DNA from: Hephaestia mangrovi
GTDB taxonomy: Bacteria; Pseudomonadota; Alphaproteobacteria; Sphingomonadales; Sphingomonadaceae
Reading direction: 5' to 3'
Assembly (NCBI RefSeq): GCF_019880555.1
Contig: NZ_JAINVU010000003.1
Span: forward strand, 168,501-232,500
DNA length: 64,000 nt
The notes under the pieces: model-generated
Told to the model about the DNA's origin: nothing
Databases searched by the model: none
The model's input: only the letters and a program-made list of their open reading frames with translations
Made by a program: the position numbers and the translations under genes
In this document: one piece after another, positions 8,732 through 17,201 of the stretch
How positions within the stretch are numbered: the stretch's first letter is position 1
Layout of the letters: every line of letters starts with the position of its first letter

Positions 8732-10354
8732 ATGGTGCGCTCATCGAGGATCGGCGCTTGTTCGGCAATCGCGCTCGCCGCCGCGGCGACGCTCGCCGCG
8801 TGCCATCCCCAGCAGCAGAGCCAGGCCGCGCAGCCCGACAACACCGTCGCGTTCGCCAATACCGCGGCGCTGCCGCCGCTGCCCGCCGCGGTGCCGATGA
8901 CCGATGCCGCTCCCGCTCCGATCAGCGATGCGCCGGCGGCAAGCGCGCTGCCCGCCGCCAAGCCAATCCCGGTCGCCACGCCGGCCGGTGGCGCCGACTA
9001 CGCTTATGCCGATCGCGCCGCCGCGTTCGACGAGGCGATCGGCGATGCCCCGCCCGATTATTATTTCGATTACGACAATGGCGTCGAACCCTGGGCATGG
9101 CAGAGCGGCGACGGCTACCAATCCTTCGCCGAGCCGATCGACGATGGCTATCGCTATTATTATTACGCTCCCGGCGCCGATTATCCCTATTATGTCCGCG
9201 ATCCCGATTATGGCTATGCCTATTCGGACGGCTCGCTGGTCGCGATGTACGGCGCCGGTGGCAGCCTGATCGCGCTGCGACAGGCGCGTGCCGAGCGGAT
9301 CGCGGCGGCGCGCTATTATGCGCGCGGCCGAGCGCTCTACAGCGCCTCGCGTCACCACCACCGGCGCGGCGTTTCCGCGCACCAATGGGACGATCGTCGC
9401 CAGGCGATCGAGCGCGCGCGCCGCAACGACTGGCGCCGCGACGCCGCGCGTCGCCGCGCGGTCGAGCAGCAGGCGCGGCATTGGCGCGCCGAGCACCGCA
9501 TCCGCCAGCAGGCAGCGACGCATTATGCCGATTGGCGGCGCACCGGCGAACGTGGCGCACCGCCGCGTCTCTACGATCGCGCTCACGCCCGGCACGACGC
9601 CGAGGCGCCACGCCTTACCGCGAGCCGCCAGCAAGCGGTGCAGCGGCAGCGCCAGCAACATCTCGCCCGGCAGCGTGACGCTGAACGGCGCGCCGAGCTT
9701 ACCCGCCGCGAGCAGGCGGCGCGCCAGCAACACGCGCAAGACCGTGCTGAACGGCGGCATCACGACCGGGCTGATCATGCCCGGCAGCAGCAGGCCCAGG
9801 CTCGGCAAGCGGCTGAGCGCGACCGCCGCCGGGCCGCCGACCACGCCCGTCAGCAGCATGACGCCCGGGCGCACCAGCAGGCATTGGAGCGCGTCGCCGA
9901 GCACCGGGCGCGCGCGCAAGCCCTGAAGCATGCCCGCGCCCACGCCGACACGCCGGCCAAGGCGCGGCAACAAGCGGCAGCGCACGCCGACCAGGCGAAA
10001 CGGACAGCGGCGCATACCCGCCAGCAAGCCGTGGCGAGACAGTCGCAGGCGCGTCGGGCCGCCGAAACGCGAGCGAGAGCGCGGCAGGCACAGGCCAGTG
10101 AGGCCAAGGCGCGTGCGACACGCGCCCAGGCAGAGGCTCGTCGCGCCGACCGACAAGCGCAAGCGCATCAGCAGGCGCGGATGCGGGCGCGAGCCGCCTC
10201 CCATGCTCGCGAGCAAGCGGCGCAGCGAGCGCATCAGCACGCGGCCACGCCCCATGCGCATGCGCGAATGGAGGCCAGACCCGGCGTACGGGCGCATGCC
10301 GCCGAGCACGCTCGCCCGACGGCAAGGCAATACAAGCCAGACAAGCGGCACTGA
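8732..10354 (+). CDS. Lipoprotein with Tyr/Asp-rich middle and very basic Arg/Ala/Gln/His tail
   Basis: A 540-residue protein starting at an ATG with AGGAGG 5 bases upstream. The lipobox TLAAC places the lipidated Cys at residue 24. Next come a Pro/Ala-rich linker (to about 85), a Tyr/Asp/Gly-rich stretch (about 85-170; DGYRYYYYAPGADYPYY), and from about 175 to the end an almost uninterrupted Arg/Ala/Gln/His-rich, probably helical region (for example RRAVEQQARHWRAEHRIRQQ) with few hydrophobic residues. It resembles no enzyme. Such a tail would be strongly cationic and could bind DNA, LPS, polysaccharide or metal at the cell surface; this is speculation. A strong terminator follows. The long open frame on the opposite strand is a composition artefact. 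Confidence 0.75.
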   Translation: MVRSSRIGACSAIALAAAATLAACHPQQQSQAAQPDNTVAFANTAALPPLPAAVPMTDAAPAPISDAPAASALPAAKPIPVATPAGGADYAYADRAAAFDEAIGDAPPDYYFDYDNGVEPWAWQSGDGYQSFAEPIDDGYRYYYYAPGADYPYYVRDPDYGYAYSDGSLVAMYGAGGSLIALRQARAERIAAARYYARGRALYSASRHHHRRGVSAHQWDDRRQAIERARRNDWRRDAARRRAVEQQARHWRAEHRIRQQAATHYADWRRTGERGAPPRLYDRAHARHDAEAPRLTASRQQAVQRQRQQHLARQRDAERRAELTRREQAARQQHAQDRAERRHHDRADHARQQQAQARQAAERDRRRAADHARQQHDARAHQQALERVAEHRARAQALKHARAHADTPAKARQQAAAHADQAKRTAAHTRQQAVARQSQARRAAETRARARQAQASEAKARATRAQAEARRADRQAQAHQQARMRARAASHAREQAAQRAHQHAATPHAHARMEARPGVRAHAAEHARPTARQYKPDKRH

Positions 10355-10408
10355 CCGGCGAGACACGCCGCCGGTTGGAGGCGATTTCCGAGGAACGCCG
10401 CGCCGCCC

Positions 10409-10445
10409 GGGCTCCCGTCTCCCAAGCGACGGGAGCCCGTTTCGT
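10409..10445 (+). terminator. Rho-independent terminator after the basic lipoprotein gene
   Basis: A perfect 11-bp stem (GGGCTCCCGTC at 10409-10419, GACGGGAGCCC at 10428-10438) with an 8-base loop, followed by a T-rich GTTTCGTTT. Confidence 0.85.
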
Positions 10446-10520
10446 TTGCGTCGCCGTTGCGGCGCATTTCGCCTGTGCTATGCCACGCTTCATCCAGTTC
10501 TTGCCCGGGAATTTTCATTG

Positions 10521-12416
10521 ATGCGCGTTCTGATCGCCGCCCTTCTCGCCGCTACCGCAACCCCCGCGCTGGCGGCATCGGTGCACGATTACGATGCTCT
10601 CGTCGTGTCGCCGGACGGCAAGACCATCGCGACGATCGAGGACGCCGGCAGCGGCCATGACACGATCGTCGAGCGCGCGGTTGCTGACGGCCATGTCGTG
10701 GCGACGCTCGACCCATGCGCCGCCTGCGATTATTCGGACCTCACCTTCGGCCCGGACGGGACGCTCGCTTTCCTCGCCCGGTCGGACACGTCGCTGACGT
10801 TGCAGACCGCGCGCGGCAACCGCGACCACACTGTCGCCACCATTGCCGGCATCGCGTCCACGCCGCGTTTCTCGCCCGATGGCAAGCGCATCGCCCTGCT
10901 CGTCACGCTCGGCGCGCAGAAGCAGGCCGGCGCCACGCAGCCCGGCGTGCGGCTGGTCGGCGAGATCGGCGAGCATAATGACGAGCGCCGGCTGGCGGTG
11001 TTCGACGTCGCCGGCACCGTCGCGGCCGACGCGGTCAAGCCGGTGTCTCCGGCCGGACGCTATATCTACGAATATGACTGGACGCCCGACGGCAAAGGCT
11101 TCGTCGTCACCTCGGCCGTGGGCAATGGCGACGACAATTGGTGGGTCGCGACGCTCGATGCAATCGACGCGACGACCGGCACCGTCCGCCAGATCGCCAA
11201 ACCAGCGACGCAGGTCAATTTCCCACGTGTATCGCCCGACGGCAAGACGGTCGCCTATATCGGCGGATTGATGAGCGATTTCGGCTCGGTCGGCGGCGAC
11301 GTCTACACCGTACCCTTCACCGGCGGCACGCCGACCGACATCACCTCGGGTTCCCGGATCACCAATACCTCGCTGCTGTGGCTGCCGACCGGCCTCACCA
11401 CGACGGCGCTGGCGGGCGATACGATGGAAGTAACGCGGATCGGCGCCGATCGCGCCCAGACCGCATTGTGGAAGCGCCAGGCCACGCTGTCGGCCGGCGA
11501 CGCGCGCGTTACGTTCAGCGCCGACGGCCGGACGATGGCCACCGTCGCGCAGGATTTCGAGCATGCGCCGGCGATCTTCGCCGGCCCCGCTAGTGCGCCC
11601 CGCCAGATCACGCATGACAATGACGACATCGTCCCCGCGGTGAAGGCCGAGAGCGTCAACTGGACCAACGACGGCCACCAGATCCAGGGCTGGCTGCTCT
11701 CGCCGCGCACGCCGTCCGATCCAGGCGCCAAAGTGCCGATGATCACCGTCGTCCACGGCGGCCCGGCCGCGGCGAGCACACCGCGCTTCGCCGACGAAGG
11801 TACCTATGTCGACCTGATCAACGCCGGCTACGATATCTTCCTGCCCAATCCGCGCGGCAGCTATGGCCAGGGCGAGGCGTTCGTCGAGGCCAACAAGCGC
11901 GATTTCGGCGGCGGCGACCTGCGCGACATCCTCGCCGGCATCACCGCGGTCGAGAAACAGGCGCCGGTCGACGAAAACCGCCTCGGCCTGATGGGCGGCA
12001 GCTATGGCGGCTTCATGGCGATGTTCGCCAATACCCAGACCAACCGCTTCAAGGCCCTGGTCGCCGCCGCCGGCCTGTCCAACTGGATCAGCTATTACGG
12101 CACCAACGGCATCGATCAGTGGATGCTGCCGTTCTTCGGCAAGACGATGTATGATGATCCCGATGCCTACAACAAGGTATCGGCGGTCAATTACGCCAAG
12201 CAGGCGCATACCCCGACCTTCATCTATGTCGGCGAGCGCGACATCGAGGTGCCGCCGACGCAATCGATCGAATGGTGGCATGCGCTCAAAGACATGCACG
12301 TGCCCGTCAGCCTCGTCATCTATCCCGGAGAGGGCCACGGCCTGCGCGACCCCGATCACCGCGCCGATGCCGAAAAGCGCACGATCGCCTGGTTCGACAA
12401 ATATTTGAAACCGTAA
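10521..12416 (+). CDS. S9 family peptidase (prolyl oligopeptidase/acylaminoacyl-peptidase type), exported
   Basis: A 631-residue protein. The ATG at 10521 gives signal peptide MRVLIAALLAATATPALA; the frame runs further upstream, but that part has no signal peptide and crosses the terminator. Residues ~20-350 form a WD/beta-propeller-like region (SPDGKTIATIED, RFSPDGKRIALL and RVSPDGKTVAYIGG are blade repeats). The catalytic alpha/beta-hydrolase domain follows with the nucleophile elbow GGSYGG, the Asp in YVGERDIEVPP and the His in GEGHGLRD. These periplasmic enzymes cleave short peptides, often after Pro or from acylated N-termini. It stands as a single gene between a terminator and a convergent hydrolase gene. 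Confidence 0.93.
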   Translation: MRVLIAALLAATATPALAASVHDYDALVVSPDGKTIATIEDAGSGHDTIVERAVADGHVVATLDPCAACDYSDLTFGPDGTLAFLARSDTSLTLQTARGNRDHTVATIAGIASTPRFSPDGKRIALLVTLGAQKQAGATQPGVRLVGEIGEHNDERRLAVFDVAGTVAADAVKPVSPAGRYIYEYDWTPDGKGFVVTSAVGNGDDNWWVATLDAIDATTGTVRQIAKPATQVNFPRVSPDGKTVAYIGGLMSDFGSVGGDVYTVPFTGGTPTDITSGSRITNTSLLWLPTGLTTTALAGDTMEVTRIGADRAQTALWKRQATLSAGDARVTFSADGRTMATVAQDFEHAPAIFAGPASAPRQITHDNDDIVPAVKAESVNWTNDGHQIQGWLLSPRTPSDPGAKVPMITVVHGGPAAASTPRFADEGTYVDLINAGYDIFLPNPRGSYGQGEAFVEANKRDFGGGDLRDILAGITAVEKQAPVDENRLGLMGGSYGGFMAMFANTQTNRFKALVAAAGLSNWISYYGTNGIDQWMLPFFGKTMYDDPDAYNKVSAVNYAKQAHTPTFIYVGERDIEVPPTQSIEWWHALKDMHVPVSLVIYPGEGHGLRDPDHRADAEKRTIAWFDKYLKP

Positions 12417-12463
12417 GCGCTCTCGACGGGCTGGCGCGCCTGGGGACCTGATTTAGGCGGCTC

Positions 12464-12482
12464 GATTCAGCGCGACTGAATC
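12464..12482. terminator. Hairpin between convergent genes
   Basis: A perfect 7-bp stem GATTCAG/CTGAATC with a 5-base loop, between the 3' ends of the S9 peptidase and the alpha/beta-hydrolase genes. There is no clear T-run on either side, so it may be a weak bidirectional terminator or an RNA-stabilising structure. Confidence 0.35.
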
Positions 12483-12497
12483 CCGCCAAAGTCTATC

Positions 12498-13391
12498 CTA
12501 GCCGCCATGCCCTGCCAGCCATGTGCGCATCGCCGCCGTCACCGCCTCGGGCGCTTCCCATGGCACGAAATGGCCGGCGTCGACTTTCTCCAGCGTGAGA
12601 TCGGGCACCAGCGCGTCGAGCCCGTCGAGCTGGCTCGGCAGCAGCGCCTGATCGCATATCCCCCAGATCACCAGCGTCGGCATCGTGATCGGCGGGAATG
12701 GCGCATCGAGGAACGCGGGGCGCGGCGCGTCCTCGCCGGTTTCGGGGACGACGATCGCGCTCGCGCGATACCAGTTGAGCATCGCGGTCATCGCGCCGGG
12801 CTGGCCCCATTGCTCGAGATAGATCGGTTTTTCCTCGCGCACCTTCTCGAAATCGGTGTGCTTCATGAAGCTGCCGTCGAAAAAGGCGGAAAGCCCGATC
12901 GTCTCGATATGCTTTTCGAGATCGGGATTGCGGAAGGCGCGGATATACTGGCTCGCCTCGCGCTGGGCGGGGTCGTCGAACATCGTCTTCTGGAAGATGA
13001 AGGGATGCGGCGCGTTGACGATGATCAGCCGCGCCACCCGATCGGGCCGGTTGAGCGCCGCCATCCACGCGATCGCGCCGCCCCAATCATGGCCGACCAG
13101 CGTGAAGCGTCCGATCCCGAAATGATCGGCCAGCGCCATGATGTCGGCAACCAGCTTGTCCGGGGTGTAATTCTCCACGCCCTCGGGCTTGGACGACCGC
13201 GCATAGCCGCGCTGATCGGGCGCAATGACGAAATGGTCATCGGCCAGTGCCGGGATCTGGTGCCGCCAGGTGCGATGCGATTCGGGAAAGCCGTGGAGCA
13301 GGATGATCGGCGGATTGGCCGGATCGCCCGCGGTGACGACGTCGAGTTCGACCCCGGTCGAAAGAGCCACGCGCTGCTGGTCGGATGCCAT
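12498..13391 (-). CDS. Alpha/beta hydrolase, epoxide-hydrolase-like
   Basis: A 297-residue protein. The ATG at 13391 has GGGGAGAGG just upstream; a longer reading frame exists but lacks this. The oxyanion motif is HGFPESHRTW, the nucleophile elbow GHDWGG carries Asp as nucleophile, and HFVPWEAP supplies the catalytic His. An Asp nucleophile and HGFPE are characteristic of epoxide hydrolases and haloacetate/haloalkane dehalogenases. It starts 17 bases after the pirin stop and so is the last gene of a bolA-GST-pirin-hydrolase operon. The exact substrate (epoxide or organohalide) is not decided by sequence. Confidence 0.88.
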   Translation of the reverse strand: MASDQQRVALSTGVELDVVTAGDPANPPIILLHGFPESHRTWRHQIPALADDHFVIAPDQRGYARSSKPEGVENYTPDKLVADIMALADHFGIGRFTLVGHDWGGAIAWMAALNRPDRVARLIIVNAPHPFIFQKTMFDDPAQREASQYIRAFRNPDLEKHIETIGLSAFFDGSFMKHTDFEKVREEKPIYLEQWGQPGAMTAMLNWYRASAIVVPETGEDAPRPAFLDAPFPPITMPTLVIWGICDQALLPSQLDGLDALVPDLTLEKVDAGHFVPWEAPEAVTAAMRTWLAGHGG

Positions 13392-13408
13392 CGCCTCTCC
13401 CCTTGATA

Positions 13409-14311
13409 TCAGGGATAGCTTACCGTTTTCGGCACCTCGGGCAATGGAATCCATTCCTTGTCGTCGCCGGGCACTTTCGCGAACTCGCCAGCCATCCACG
13501 CCCGCTTCGCCTCGTTGATCCGCTCGCGGCGCGACGAGACGAAATTCCACCACACGTGGCGCGGAGTCGTGAACGCCTCACCGCCGCACAGCATTACCCG
13601 CGCGCTGGATTGCGACCGTAGCGTCGCGACAACCCCCGGCCGCAGCACGTAGAGCACCATCGGCTCGAGCGGCAGGCCGTCGAGGCTCGCTTCGCCCTCG
13701 GCGACATAGAGCGCGCGCTCATCGGCTTGCGCATCGATCGGGATCGCGCCGCCGGCGGCGAGCGCGATATCGGCGTAGATCGTGCCGGCATAGGTCGTCG
13801 TCGGCGCCGCGCGGCCCCACAGCGAGCCCATCACGACGCGCGCCTTGACGCAGCTATCCTCGATTACCGGCAAGTCGGCGCGGGCGACATGCTCGAATGC
13901 CGGCGCCATTTCCTCGGCATCGTCGGGCAGCGCGATCCACGTCTGGATGCCGGAGAGCTCCGGCCCGTGCGCCCTTTCGGCCGAGGGCGAGCGCTCCGAA
14001 TGGACGATGCCCGATCCGGCGGTCATCAGGTTAACGGCGCCGGGTTCGATCGTCGCGAAGGTGCCCAGGCTGTCGCGATGATCGATCGCGCCGGCGAACA
14101 GATAGGTCACGGTGGCGAGATTGATGTGCGGATGCGGCCTGACGTCGATCCCCTCGCCCACCGAAAGGTGCGCCGGCCCCATCTGATCGAAGAACAGGAA
14201 CGGACCGACCATCGTCCGCGCCTTGTTCGGCAGCGTGCGGTGCACCTTGAATCCGCCGAGATCGTGGCTGACAGGCTGAATCGTCTGCAGGACGAGATCG
14301 TCGTTGGTCAT
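13409..14311 (-). CDS. Pirin family protein
   Basis: A 300-residue bicupin. The N-terminal cupin has the pirin metal ligands: two His in RPHPHIN (His60, His62) and His104 and Glu106 in GSGIVHSER. The C-terminal domain (about 180-270) is the degenerate second cupin, with GGEAFTTPRHVWWNFVSS. Bacterial pirins bind iron, and some show quercetinase activity or influence central metabolism. The ATG overlaps the GST stop (ATGA). The operon context with GST and an epoxide-hydrolase-like enzyme suggests a role in oxidative or electrophile stress; this is inference. Confidence 0.93.
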   Translation of the reverse strand: MTNDDLVLQTIQPVSHDLGGFKVHRTLPNKARTMVGPFLFFDQMGPAHLSVGEGIDVRPHPHINLATVTYLFAGAIDHRDSLGTFATIEPGAVNLMTAGSGIVHSERSPSAERAHGPELSGIQTWIALPDDAEEMAPAFEHVARADLPVIEDSCVKARVVMGSLWGRAAPTTTYAGTIYADIALAAGGAIPIDAQADERALYVAEGEASLDGLPLEPMVLYVLRPGVVATLRSQSSARVMLCGGEAFTTPRHVWWNFVSSRRERINEAKRAWMAGEFAKVPGDDKEWIPLPEVPKTVSYP

Positions 14312-15015
14312 GCGAAATCGAGCTCCGGATAGTGGCGGAAGATGCCGTCCTCATTGAAGGCGATGCGGCGATCGCTGGCAAGATAGGCGACAATGCCCGG
14401 CAACGCGGCGACGTGATCGTGCAGCGCGATGAGGCCGGGATAATCATCCTCGATCGCCTCCATCCGCTTCGGAAACATGTAGCGCAGCCCGGCGACGAGC
14501 TGGAACAGGCTGGTATCGATCGGCGACCATCTGTCGCCGGCAATCCAGTCGCCCCGGTTGGCCTGTGTCGCCTTCTCGAAATAATCGAGGAATTTGGGCA
14601 TCCGCTCCGCGCGGAACTGTTCGGCATTGGCCGCCGCCGCGTCCTTCTGCTCGTCGTAATATTTGCCGCCGGCGATCGGGTGGTGGACGTTGTGGACCTC
14701 GGCGACCATGTCGGTAACGGTGAGCTGGAGCTGGATCGTCCAGAACAAGGTCGCCTCGTCCGTGGGCGCCAGATCGTGCGCGTCGGCCAGCCAGGTCAGG
14801 ATGTGCGCCACCTGCGCGATCGTCATCGTGCCGGTATCGAGATAGGGCGGCGCGAACGGCGCGTAAGGCCCGCGCGTGTCCATGTCGGCGATCAGCGCGT
14901 CGACGCCCCGCGTCCGCGCGCAATCCTCATAGTCGATCCCCGCGGCTTCGAGCGGCAGCCGGACGAATTCGCCCCGCCCCTGGATCGAGGGCCAATACCA
15001 AAGCTGATACGCCAT
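14308..15015 (-). CDS. Glutathione S-transferase family protein
   Basis: A 235-residue cytosolic protein with an N-terminal thioredoxin-like glutathione domain (YQLWYWPSIQGRGEFVRLPLE, where Tyr near residue 7 and the QGRGE segment resemble sigma/alpha-type GSTs) and an all-helical C-terminal domain (GDWIAGDRWSPIDTSLFQLV). It begins directly after the bolA stop with no gap (TGA followed by ATG), and its own stop overlaps the pirin start. Substrate unknown; a detoxification conjugase is the default expectation. Confidence 0.88.
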   Translation of the reverse strand: MAYQLWYWPSIQGRGEFVRLPLEAAGIDYEDCARTRGVDALIADMDTRGPYAPFAPPYLDTGTMTIAQVAHILTWLADAHDLAPTDEATLFWTIQLQLTVTDMVAEVHNVHHPIAGGKYYDEQKDAAAANAEQFRAERMPKFLDYFEKATQANRGDWIAGDRWSPIDTSLFQLVAGLRYMFPKRMEAIEDDYPGLIALHDHVAALPGIVAYLASDRRIAFNEDGIFRHYPELDFA

Positions 15016-15303
15016 TCACGCGTCTCCCGGTGCGTGCGCCCGGATCGCGAGCGCGTGGATTCGCGTCTCCAACAGGTCGGCCAGCGCCCGGTTCACCAAG
15101 CGTTGCCGGGCAACGCGCGACAATCCGGCGAAGCGGGGCGATTCGACGATCACCGTGAAATGGGTTTCGCCGGTGCCGTCGTCGCCCATGTGGCCGGCAT
15201 GGTGATGGCTGTCGTTGGTTACTTCGAGCCGGGTCGGCGCGAGGTCGCGGGTCAGGCGGGCGGTGATCTGGTCGACGATCGGGGCGGTGGAAGCGTTGGT
15301 CAT
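15016..15303 (-). CDS. bolA: BolA family protein
   Basis: A 95-residue protein. The ATG at 15303 is chosen because upstream codons cross the divergent gene's leader. The BolA fold is visible: RLEVTNDSHHHAGH (the metal-binding His-rich turn), HFTVIVESPRFAGLSRVARQRLVNRAL (the helix-turn-helix-like class II KH element) and a C-terminal IHALAIRAHAPG. BolA proteins pair with monothiol glutaredoxins to bind 2Fe-2S clusters and affect morphology and iron regulation. It is the first gene of the bolA-GST-pirin-hydrolase operon and diverges from a J-domain gene. Confidence 0.92.
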   Translation of the reverse strand: MTNASTAPIVDQITARLTRDLAPTRLEVTNDSHHHAGHMGDDGTGETHFTVIVESPRFAGLSRVARQRLVNRALADLLETRIHALAIRAHAPGDA

Positions 15304-15352
15304 GGCGCCTATATAGGCAGCTTTGCCTGAATTTTGGAGCAAGTCCCCGCCC

Positions 15353-15952
15353 GTGCGTTCCCCGCGTAAAGACCGTCCCAATGCCCGTTTCCATGGCCGC
15401 GTCGCCGACAGCGAGCGGCGCTGCGAACACCCAGGCTGCGCCGAGCCGGGCGAGTTCCGCGCGCCGCCGCTCGAAGGGGCATCGGGCGGCGATCGGCCGG
15501 GGCGCTATCGCTGGTTCTGCCTCGATCACGTCCGCGCATTCAACGCCGGCTATAATTTCTTCGACGGGATGACTGCCGACGAGATCCACCACGCCCAGCG
15601 CCCGTTCGCCGGCTGGGAACGCGAGACCCGCGCCTTTGCGCATGCGGGCGGCGACACGCCGCCGCGCTGGGCTGATTTCGCCGACCCGCTCGATGCGATC
15701 GGCGCGCGGTTCAAGGACAAGGCCGAAGCCGCGCGGCGCGCCGGCCCGCCACTAACCGACGGCGACCGCCGCGCGCTCAAGGTGCTGGGGCTGGCGTCGG
15801 ATGCCGACAAGGCGGCGCTGCGCAAGCGCTACGCCGAGCTGCTGCAACGCTATCACCCCGATCGCAACGGCGGCGATCGCAGCCACGAGCGCGTGCTGCA
15901 AGCGGTGATCGAGGCGTATCAGCGGCTACGAAAAGCGCCGGCCTTCGTCTAA
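15353..15952 (+). CDS. J-domain (DnaJ-like) protein
   Basis: A ~199-residue protein. The C-terminal J domain (about residues 140-195) is LKVLGLASDADKAALRKRYA followed by LLQRYHPDRNGGD, with the HPD tripeptide needed to stimulate DnaK. The N-terminal half has Cys pairs (RRCEHPGCAEPGEF, and WFCLDHVRAFN with a Cys/His pair) resembling a small zinc-binding module. There is no G/F region, so it is a class C J protein. The GTG at 15353 is favoured over a TTG at 15323 because the latter would leave only 19 bases to the divergent bolA start. The start remains uncertain. Confidence 0.8.
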   Translation: MRSPRKDRPNARFHGRVADSERRCEHPGCAEPGEFRAPPLEGASGGDRPGRYRWFCLDHVRAFNAGYNFFDGMTADEIHHAQRPFAGWERETRAFAHAGGDTPPRWADFADPLDAIGARFKDKAEAARRAGPPLTDGDRRALKVLGLASDADKAALRKRYAELLQRYHPDRNGGDRSHERVLQAVIEAYQRLRKAPAFV

Positions 15953-15957
15953 CCATC

Positions 15958-16034
15958 ATGCCGGACGTGTTCCGGCATCCAACGGGCAACAAGTGGTAAC
16001 GCTTGTGGACGGTTGGCCCCCGGAACACGTCCGG
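15958..16034. repeat. Inverted pair of REP-like hairpins between convergent genes
   Basis: CCGGACGTGTTCCGG at 15961-15975 is repeated as its exact reverse complement at 16020-16034. Each arm is itself a hairpin, and the left one extends to an 8-bp stem (15958-15978). Such inverted pairs of REP units between convergent genes act as bidirectional terminators or mRNA-stabilising elements in other bacteria. Confidence 0.65.
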
Positions 16035-16051
16035 GGTGGCGACCTTTCCTC

Positions 16052-17197
16052 TTACGCCGCGCGCTGCACGCGCTTGAAGCCTTCGGGATCCTCGCGCTTG
16101 ATCCGTTCGAGTTCGCGCTCGACATGGCTCGAGAACACGTCCTCGGCCGGGCGCGCGTGGGAAAGGTCGATATCGGGCGCCATGGGCCCCTCGGTGCGCA
16201 CGCCCTGCTTGCCCACCTTCATCATCTTGAGCGGATGACGGATCGCATCGGTCGCCGCAGTGCCCTCGAACCCGCAATGCACCATGCAGTTCGAGCATTT
16301 CTTGTATTTGCCGACGCCATATTGGTCCCAGTCGGTCCCTTCCATCAACTCGGCAAAGGTCTGCACATAGCCTTCGCCCAGCAGGTAGCAGGGCTTCTGC
16401 CAGCCGAACACGGTCCTGAGCGGCATCGACCACGGCGTGCATTCGTAGCTCTGGTTGCCGGCGAGGAAATCGAGGAACAGCGGCGAGTTGGTGAAATCCC
16501 ACGCCTTGCCGCCGTCGCCGCGGCGGAACACGTCGCGGAAGAAGTTCTTGGTCCGCTCGCGCGTCAGGAAATGCTCCTGGTCGGCGGCGCGCTCGTACGA
16601 ATAGCCGGGCGAGATAGTGATCTCGACGCCCAGCCGCTTCATCTCGTCGAAGAACGACGCCAGCCGTGCGGGATCGGCACCGTCGAACACCGTGCAATTG
16701 ACCTGGACGCGGAACCCCTTGGCCTTGGCCAGCTCGATCGCCTCGATCGCGACCTTATAGGTGCCGCCCTGATCGACCGCATGATCGTGCATCGCCTCGT
16801 CGCCGTCGAGATGGATCGACCAGGTGAAGAAGGGCGACGGCGCGTAATCGTCGATCTTCTTCTTCAAAAGCAACGCGTTGGTGCAGAGGATGACGAACTT
16901 CTTCTTGGCGATATAGCCCTTGACGATCTCGGGCATCTCGCGATGCAGCAGCGGCTCGCCACCGGCGATCGAGACGGCCGGCGCGCCGCATTCGTCGATC
17001 GCGTCCATGCACTGCTGAAACGACAGCCGCTGATTGAGGATCGGATCGGGATAGTCGATCTTGCCGCACCCAGGGCACGCGAGGTTGCAGCGCAGCAGCG
17101 GCTCGAGCATCAGCACCAGCGGATACTTCCCGCCTTTCAGATGCTGCTTGACGGTGTAAGCGCCGATGCGGGCGGTGACGGCTAGCGGAAGGCCCAT
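16052..17197 (-). CDS. hpnH: Hopanoid biosynthesis radical SAM protein HpnH
   Basis: A 381-residue enzyme that joins the adenosyl group to diploptene to give adenosylhopane, the first step of making extended C35 hopanoids. The radical-SAM cluster motif is CNLACPGC (Cys37, Cys41, Cys44), followed by the SAM-binding GGEP in SIAGGEPLLH. Further cysteines in SYECTPWSMP and CSNCMVHCGFEG form the C-terminal extension typical of HpnH. Length is full. It starts 4 bases after the ispH stop, and AGGA lies 9 bases upstream of the ATG, so the two are co-transcribed. The product feeds the sugar-adding enzymes encoded across the locus at 27-30 kb. Confidence 0.95.
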   Translation of the reverse strand: MGLPLAVTARIGAYTVKQHLKGGKYPLVLMLEPLLRCNLACPGCGKIDYPDPILNQRLSFQQCMDAIDECGAPAVSIAGGEPLLHREMPEIVKGYIAKKKFVILCTNALLLKKKIDDYAPSPFFTWSIHLDGDEAMHDHAVDQGGTYKVAIEAIELAKAKGFRVQVNCTVFDGADPARLASFFDEMKRLGVEITISPGYSYERAADQEHFLTRERTKNFFRDVFRRGDGGKAWDFTNSPLFLDFLAGNQSYECTPWSMPLRTVFGWQKPCYLLGEGYVQTFAELMEGTDWDQYGVGKYKKCSNCMVHCGFEGTAATDAIRHPLKMMKVGKQGVRTEGPMAPDIDLSHARPAEDVFSSHVERELERIKREDPEGFKRVQRAA

Positions 17198-17201
17198 AAA
17201 C

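Noticed and set aside
8741..10366. A 541-codon open frame on the minus strand opposite the basic lipoprotein gene
   Set aside because: It mirrors the Arg/Ala-rich plus-strand gene, has no ribosome site and no recognisable domain. Long antisense frames are expected in GC-rich repetitive coding sequence.
10515..12359. A 614-codon minus-strand frame opposite the S9 peptidase, and similar long frames opposite hpnN, dnaA, yidC and the GGDEF-EAL gene
   Set aside because: The opposite strand encodes well-recognised families in each case; these frames are composition shadows.
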